A program made the translations under genes and the position numbers. A stretch of 64,000 nucleotides of DNA, from NCBI GenBank assembly GCA_020205615.1, contig CM035160.1:11879821-11943820 (forward strand), read 5' to 3'. The notes under the pieces are model-generated. The model saw only the letters and a program-made list of their open reading frames with translations. It was not told where the DNA came from and did no database searches. Every line of letters starts with the position of its first letter. Position 1 is the first letter of the stretch. This stretch comes from Panax quinquefolius (lineage: Eukaryota > Streptophyta > Magnoliopsida > Apiales > Araliaceae). Below are positions 58,087-64,000 of this stretch, in pieces.

Positions 58087-61000
58087 ATGGGTTACCTGTT
58101 AAAAGAAGCTTTGAAAACTCTTTGTGGGGTTAGTCAGTGGTCTTATGCTGTTTTTTGGAAGATCGGTTGCCAAAACCCAAAGTAAGTTTACTAATTTTTA
58201 CTTGCTCTGTTTTGGGTGCTCATAAAATGGAGAAAAAAACTTTGGTTGTAATTTTATTTTTTGGTTAATTTATGAGAAACTGAGTAGATAAGAAAGAATG
58301 GCCTTTTAATTTTCTGTGCTCTTTTTGCAGTTGTCTTGCATCTTTAGTCTCATTGTTTTCTTTTTAGAAACTTGTGCCGACACCTGTTTGGATTCTAAAG
58401 AAATTGAGGAGACAATGTAGACTGATCTTCAGCCTTTTTAGAAGTCTGTGGAAATCTGTTTATATAGTTGCCAATATTTCTGTATTTAATTTTTTCTTGT
58501 TCCTGTTCAGTTGCATTTATGAGTAATTATTTTTTGTTAATTTTGTGCTGAACTCTTTTTGATTTCTGGAAAAGTGAGGGAAAGGAGAAAGTACTCAGTA
58601 GTGTTCAATGTCTTGTTGTTTAGCTCTGCCATAAAAAAAAAGCTTCTAACATTGTTATTTTGGCATAGTTCATTTGTTTTCCCAAAATTTTCTCTTTTGA
58701 CCAAAAGGCCAGAAATGTTTCTAAATTTACTCATCTTTTAAGTATATTTTTTTGTCTGTTATAATCTAGTTTTATCTAACATCAATTTTGACGTATTAAT
58801 AGTTTTTGAGCAATGTTGTTTTATTTTTTGATTTATGATCTGATATCTTTCACTTTCTGTTTTTGGAGGTATTCTGTTTGGTCCTCTCTGCTTTGTCTCG
58901 CAGCATCTTAGTGTGGAAAAAGTAGATCTTATTTTAGTTTGACAACACTCTAACTACTATTGTGATTTTATCAACACAAGTCTATCTTACCTTTTAATTC
59001 TGGTTTGCTATATTTGTTTGATTCCATTTATATTAACCTTATGTTTTGAGCAATTTTCTTTTGATGTACTTTGTGTAATCAGCTAGTATGTGAGATCTGT
59101 TCCTTCTGTACTGTTGTGGATTCTATATATTTTAGAGATTATTTTTATTCTTTTGAACTTGTATGCAGATCTATTACTTACTATTGATGTTATACTTAAT
59201 AAATTTGAAAATAATTTGTTAATTGCAATTTTTACGAACAACTGTATATGTTGGTAAATTTTTCTCATTTGATATTTCATTTGCAGGCTTTTAATTTGGG
59301 AAGAATGTTATTACGGCCCCATAACTTATTCTGATCTACCACAAATGTCTGGTATTGAGAACCCAGACTTCACTTTTGATGACTGGGAAGCTTGTTTTGT
59401 ATCTGCTGAAGCTCGCACGTCTCTTCTTGGGGTACAAGCAGGGGATAGAGTCCAGTTGCTTGTTAACAAGATGATGATGGACAATCATGTTAATCTTGTT
59501 GGAGAAGGGTATACTTTTTCAAGTTGTTTTTTTTTTGTTTTCCCTGCTTTATTTTGAGGGAAATTTCGTGTTGAAAAAGAGAATTTCACAGACGACTTGT
59601 CTTAATAATTTTGTTTTTTCAGGCTAGTTGGGCGGGCCGCATTTACCGGAAACTATAATTGGATTCTTTCTCAGAACTATGCTAGAGAATCCCATCCACC
59701 TGAGGTATATCATAGGATGAATGGTTCTGATAATGGCTTAATATATAAGATTAATAAAGATGACATACCTTCTGATTCTTTATTGTTTAGATTTGTATCT
59801 TTGCTTATATTTCTTAATTTACTGTAACTTTAAATTGGAATTATGAAGTTTGGGTGATTAATGTTTCGATTTCTGCCATGATTGAAATCTGACAAGTTCC
59901 TAGCTTTCAGCCAGCTTAGCTGGTTCAAAATTTTCTTGTACTAATAAAAAAACATACAAAAGAGATTGCCATTTCTTTATTATGTTTGGTTAGATCCTAC
60001 TATGATAAATGGTTTTTTGATTTAACTTAATCTTTGGTTTATTAAACTTTTGTGTTTTGGGTATTAGGTATTAAATGAGATGCGTCAACAAATTTCAGCT
60101 GGAATGCAGGTATGATAGTTTCTAGCTGTTCCTATGTCAGGTATGAGCTTTATTTTCCTTCTCGGTCACAATAGCTAGTCTTGCTTTGCAGACTGTTGCA
60201 GTCATTCCTGTTCTTCCTCATGGTGTTGTTCAGCTTGGTTCATCATCAGCTGTAAGCAATAGCTTCCCTTCTGCAGATATATTCATAAATCCATGCATGC
60301 TTGATACTGATTTACATTTTTACATGGGAATTAAAAAGTTATAGCTCTCTAAAGTGTATTGAAGCCTTTGTTTGGTTAGAATTAGGATCAGGAGGTTCAT
60401 CAGTTCATACTTTCTCCACTTTGCCAATAGCACTAATCTATAAAGGCTACAGTCAATGATGCACCCCGAGTTGGATGCACCCCTCAACTTTGATGTTATA
60501 ATAACTTTTCTTCTTAGAAGTCTATTCATTTATCTCCTCCTTTAGACTTTGTTTGAAGTTGATGTAGTTTTTCAGTTTTGGCAACCAATATATTAACCTC
60601 GTTGACTGCACTCTTTTTGAGTCGTAATTAGACTCAACATCATGAGTTTTGTTTGGATTATTTTTACTTTTATCACAATATAGATGGTGTTACCCTTCAA
60701 TGAAGGCTACAATGAATTATAGTTCTTGGTTGGGATGCAAGAATTAACTTCTGTGTCGTGCGACCATATTTGTTTGGATTAGGATTTTGTTTGGGGTTGA
60801 TATTTGATGACCGATAAACTAGTTTCATTATATGTGCACTTCCGAGACAATAATATTAACCTCTAGTCTCTAATTCAGATACGGAATCAAGGGATTTCTA
60901 TTTGACATGCCTAACTAGGACACCATTTAAGACTTTTGATTGATTGACACTGAGAAACATGCAGTTAAAAATCTCCAGTTTGTACATTGTACTCTCTTCT

Positions 61001-63955
61001 GTCTTTTTGAGTTTATTATTAAGTTAGTTATGTTGATCCTATTTTTAAAAATGCATTTATAAGTAGTTCATTGTGCTTGATCACTCAATTCAACCTTCTC
61101 TAAACATTTATGTGTTTTATCAATACTCCTAATTTAAATAGGTGTCTTAACTGGCTCAGATCATGGAGAATATGGATTTTTTGTGAATGATGTGAAGACT
61201 CTAGTTCTGCTCTAAACATTTATGTGGTTGTCTTAACTGGTGCTTTATTTACTGAGAACTATGAGACCAAACTATGAGAACCTGCCCCAAAGATTGGAGC
61301 ATCCATCTGTCTTGGAAAATCTGTTTCTATGGATTCTTCTATGAAATCTAGGGTTAAAGACTTGACTTCTTATATTACTGACAACTACAACCAACAAGAC
61401 AACTCTCCAACTTCGAGGGATGGTAAATCCTCTAATTTTCTAGTTAGACATATTCAGGATAACCTACAGTCTACTGGTCCAACTTTTCAAAACCCCCAAT
61501 GTTCTGTTAATTCCAACTTTCACGGTCAAGCTGAAGTAATTCCGGATATGAAGCTGCAAATTGGTTTTAGGAGGCTGCTAGAAAATGGGGTGACAGAAGC
61601 TGAAATTGTCACTTCGAATCCCGAGCTGTGGCGGAATCAGGAAACTACAAATTATGACCGCCTCAGATTTTTGGAACAACAAATGTTGGTTGATGCTGTT
61701 TTGGGAGATCATGTTAACAATAGTCTAAATGAATCCAGTGTATTGATTTCTTCTCAACGTAAAACAAATGGAGGGTTAGTTTCTAGTTCTCACAAAGGTT
61801 CCACCAGTGCTCCATCACACGAGCCACGTGACTTGCATAATGTTTTGGGTGGTCATCTTTCAGCAACATCAAATCCATCATCTCTTTCAGGTGCACATAG
61901 ACTGGCTAACAACAATATATCATCGGTTCGTATCACTGAGAGTGCACTTCAAAATGTTGCACAATATAAAACAGAGGTGTCTTCATCAGGTTTTGGGAAA
62001 AAATTGACTACCAATTACTTGCTTTCGGATAGTTCTACTCACAAACATCAAATCACAGAAAAGAAGTGTACTCAAATTGACTTGGAGGAGAGTAAAGTGG
62101 AAAGTGATATGTTCCGTTCTATTAACGTCCCATTTCCCCTATCAGATGACCATATCAATTTGAGTGATCATATTCCTGGTTTTATTCATGATAGGCAAAA
62201 GCTTGACTATGGATACCAGAATATGGAGCTGAGCAATGCTCAATTTGAAGATGCATATGTCCAGCCACAAGCTGCTGATGACTTGTTTGATATTTTGGGT
62301 GCAAATTTTAAACACAAACTATTCAATGAAAGTTGGAATAATATTCTAAATAATGGGCCAGCCACAAACTCTCTAAGTTTGGACAAGAATAATTATACCT
62401 TGTTCAAACTTCAGAATGCATGTTCTGAGTTACAGGTTGTTAATGAAGAAAACTCGGATAGTGGTATATTCTCTGTGACTGGCACAGACCATCTTCTAGA
62501 CGCTGTGGTCTCTAGGGTTGAGTCTGTTACGAAGCAGAGTTCGGATGATAATTTGTCTTGCAGGACGACATTGACGCCTACTGCTTCTACCTCTCCTGGG
62601 CGAGCTAGTGCTTCCAGTCAGATGCAGGAAGAGTTATTTGGTCTTTCCAAGTCTGTAACAAAAGCAGGGGCATTAAGCTCGTATTCATTTAAATCTGGAT
62701 CATGTAAGGAAGATTCAGGAAACTATTCCCAAACAAATTCCTTTTATGGGTCCCAAATCAGTTCGTGGGTTGAACAAGGTACTGACATGAAGCGTAGTGT
62801 TAGTGCCTCAACGGCATATTCCAAGAGGCCTGATGAAATCAGCAAATCAAATCGCAAAAGGCTAAAACCTGGAGAGAATCCTAGACCCAGGCCAAAAGAT
62901 CGACAGATGATCCAAGACTGTGTGAAAGAATTGAGGGAAATCATTCCAAATGGTGCAAAGGTACTGCTTTTTTGTTTAGTCACTTTATATTATCTAAAAC
63001 CTTTTCCTTTCAAGTCTCTTTATTTAGTTATTGATGCTATTTATCATACCTGTTGTGGTTATCAGTGTAGCATTGATGCACTACTGGAACTCACTATCAA
63101 GCATATGCTTTTCTTACAAAATGTCACAAAGCATGCTGACAAGCTTAAACAGACGGGGGATTCCAAGGTGCATGCATACTCTCTATATTGAGAGTCTAGT
63201 TTCTTCCTGATTCTGCTTGTGGCGACTTATGCTGTCGATTAAGTGTTCGATTGTTGATAGATAGCTTGTAGAAAGTGAGAAAAATTGCTTGGCATAATAT
63301 AATTTGACTAGAAGATGCTTTAATAAGAGTATTGCTGAATTATGACGATGCAAGTTTAGGGAAATGAAATTTATTTTTCAAATGTCTGCACAAGTTGCCA
63401 TTCGGTATATACAATTGTATATAAAGTATCAACTTACATTTTCAGGATTCTCTACAATGGTTGAAAACTTGAACAGTGGAAATTCAAGAGATGCTTACTT
63501 TTTTCTTGTGTCAAACTGCAGATTATCAGCAAGGAAGGTGGATTACTGTTTAAGGACAACTTTGAAGGGGGAGCAACATGGGCTTATGAAGTTGGTTCAC
63601 AATCTATGGTCTGCCCTATCATAGTTGAGGATTTGAATCCCCCACAACAAATGCTTGTTGAGGTAGTTAGTGGCTTTTCTATATCTCAACAATTAAGACT
63701 TTGTTCCTGCCTCTAGTAGTTATAAGCTTATTTTTTTGGCACAAGTCAATTCAATTATACTTGATGTAAATTACTTATTTTTTATTTAATATGTTTCTTT
63801 TTTATTTCCTTTTTTATTTCCGGGGATAGATGCTATGTGAAGAGCAAGGTCTATTATTGGAAATAGCCGATCTTATTAGAGGATTGGGATTAACCATCTT
63901 GAAGGGGGTGATGGAAACTCGGAATGACAAGATTTGGGCACGCTTTGCTGTAGAG
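58087..63955 (+). CDS. LHW: LONESOME HIGHWAY-type bHLH transcription factor, 3' end beyond window, exon 6 start damaged
   Basis: Coding exons with GT/AG borders: 58087-58181, 59287-59508, 59623-59704, 60068-60109, 60192-60251, ~61160-62960, 63066-63167, 63522-63662, 63830-63955; the final part lies past the window. Exons 1-5 give the LHW N-terminal domain (MGYLLKEALKTLCGVSQWSY, LLIWEECYY, GLVGRAAFTGNYNWIL, VAVIPVLPHGVVQLGSS). Exon 6 is a long acidic/Ser-rich middle with DLFDILGANFKHKLF and DHLLDAVVSRV, then the basic-helix 1 half (KPGENPRPRPKDRQMIQDCV). Exon 7 has helix 2 (CSIDALLELTIKHMLFLQNV). Exons 8-9 carry the C-terminal ACT-like/dimerisation part (WAYEVGSQSMVCPIIVEDL, LCEEQGLLLEIADLIRGLGL). 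In Arabidopsis, LHW pairs with TMO5-type bHLHs to drive vascular cell division through cytokinin synthesis. The first ~130 bp of exon 6 contain frame breaks (61160-61292), so this allele, or this assembly, may be faulty. Closest relative by eye is LHW rather than EMB1444. Confidence 0.88.
61160..61292 (+). pseudogene. Disrupted 5' part of LHW exon 6
   Basis: After the acceptor at 61158-61159 the reading is IMENMDF, then a six-T run shifts frame (VNDVKTLVL in the next frame). The codons expected between LVL and GALFTENYE are replaced by CTCTAAACATTTATGTGG and TTGTCTTAACTGG, which resemble intron sequence at 61099-61153. After GALFTENYET the frame meets TGA at 61275-61277. From 61293 (ATTGGAGCATCC) the frame is open again to 62960. 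An acceptor-like CAAAG at 61288-61292 would join exon 5 to this point in frame, losing about 40 residues. Confidence 0.65.
62961..63065 (+). other. 105-nt stop-free intron inside the bHLH domain
   Basis: The intron runs from GTACTG to ATCAG, is a multiple of three, and has no stop in the reading frame, so it sits within one continuous open frame (61329-63191). It separates helix 1 (ends IIPNGAK) from helix 2 (starts CSIDALLE). Retention would insert 35 mostly hydrophobic residues (VLLFCLVTLYYLKPF at the start). Confidence 0.75.
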
Positions 63956-64000
63956 GTAAACTAATAAAATCAGGAGTATTGACTTAAATGTTGGCCAATA

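Overview
The window is plant nuclear DNA, most likely from a eudicot. It is AT-rich, carries long LTR retrotransposons of Ty3/gypsy type, has many (AT)n microsatellites, a Stowaway-type MITE and a CACTA-like remnant. The only two convincing host genes are plant-specific: an intronless PUB22/23/24-type U-box ubiquitin ligase and a LONESOME HIGHWAY (LHW)-type bHLH regulator with many introns. No convincing tRNA or rRNA gene, CRISPR array or bacterial-type operon was seen. The species cannot be named from the sequence.

Region 1 (1-27605) is a retrotransposon cluster. A chromodomain-bearing Ty3/gypsy element (Tekay/Del-like by its pol order, chromodomain and long LTRs) forms a tandem multimer, LTR-internal-LTR-internal-LTR-internal-LTR, with a period of about 6.77 kb. 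It is preceded by one deleted unit in the same orientation and one deleted unit in inverse orientation. All internal regions are frameshifted and share loss of the reverse transcriptase core and RNase H, so none can move on its own. LTRs are about 2.8 kb and carry a TATA box and two blocks of short tandem repeats.

Region 2 (27606-30668) is a second Ty3/gypsy element on the minus strand (5' LTR, primer-binding site, gag, protease region). It resembles the Tat/Ogre group and is cut off where it meets the last LTR of the array.

Region 3 (30669-47106) is AT-rich gene-poor DNA around the PUB gene (35904-37130, minus). A degraded LTR relic interrupted by a CACTA-like remnant lies just beyond the 3' end of PUB. 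A Stowaway-like MITE, a hAT-like MITE and three copies of an unnamed dispersed repeat lie between 41 and 47 kb.

Region 4 (47107-55729) is another Tekay-like element, with both LTRs but a gutted internal region filled by LTR-like sequence and a 57-bp minisatellite. The left LTR carries an extra 234-bp tandem duplication.

Region 5 (55730-64000) holds a strong G-quadruplex motif, a MITE-like repeat, and the LHW-type gene: a leader with four upstream ORFs, then nine visible coding exons, the last ones lying beyond the window. The start of exon 6 appears damaged in this copy. The two host genes are not obviously linked in function: PUB22-type ligases act in immune and drought signalling, LHW in vascular and root development.
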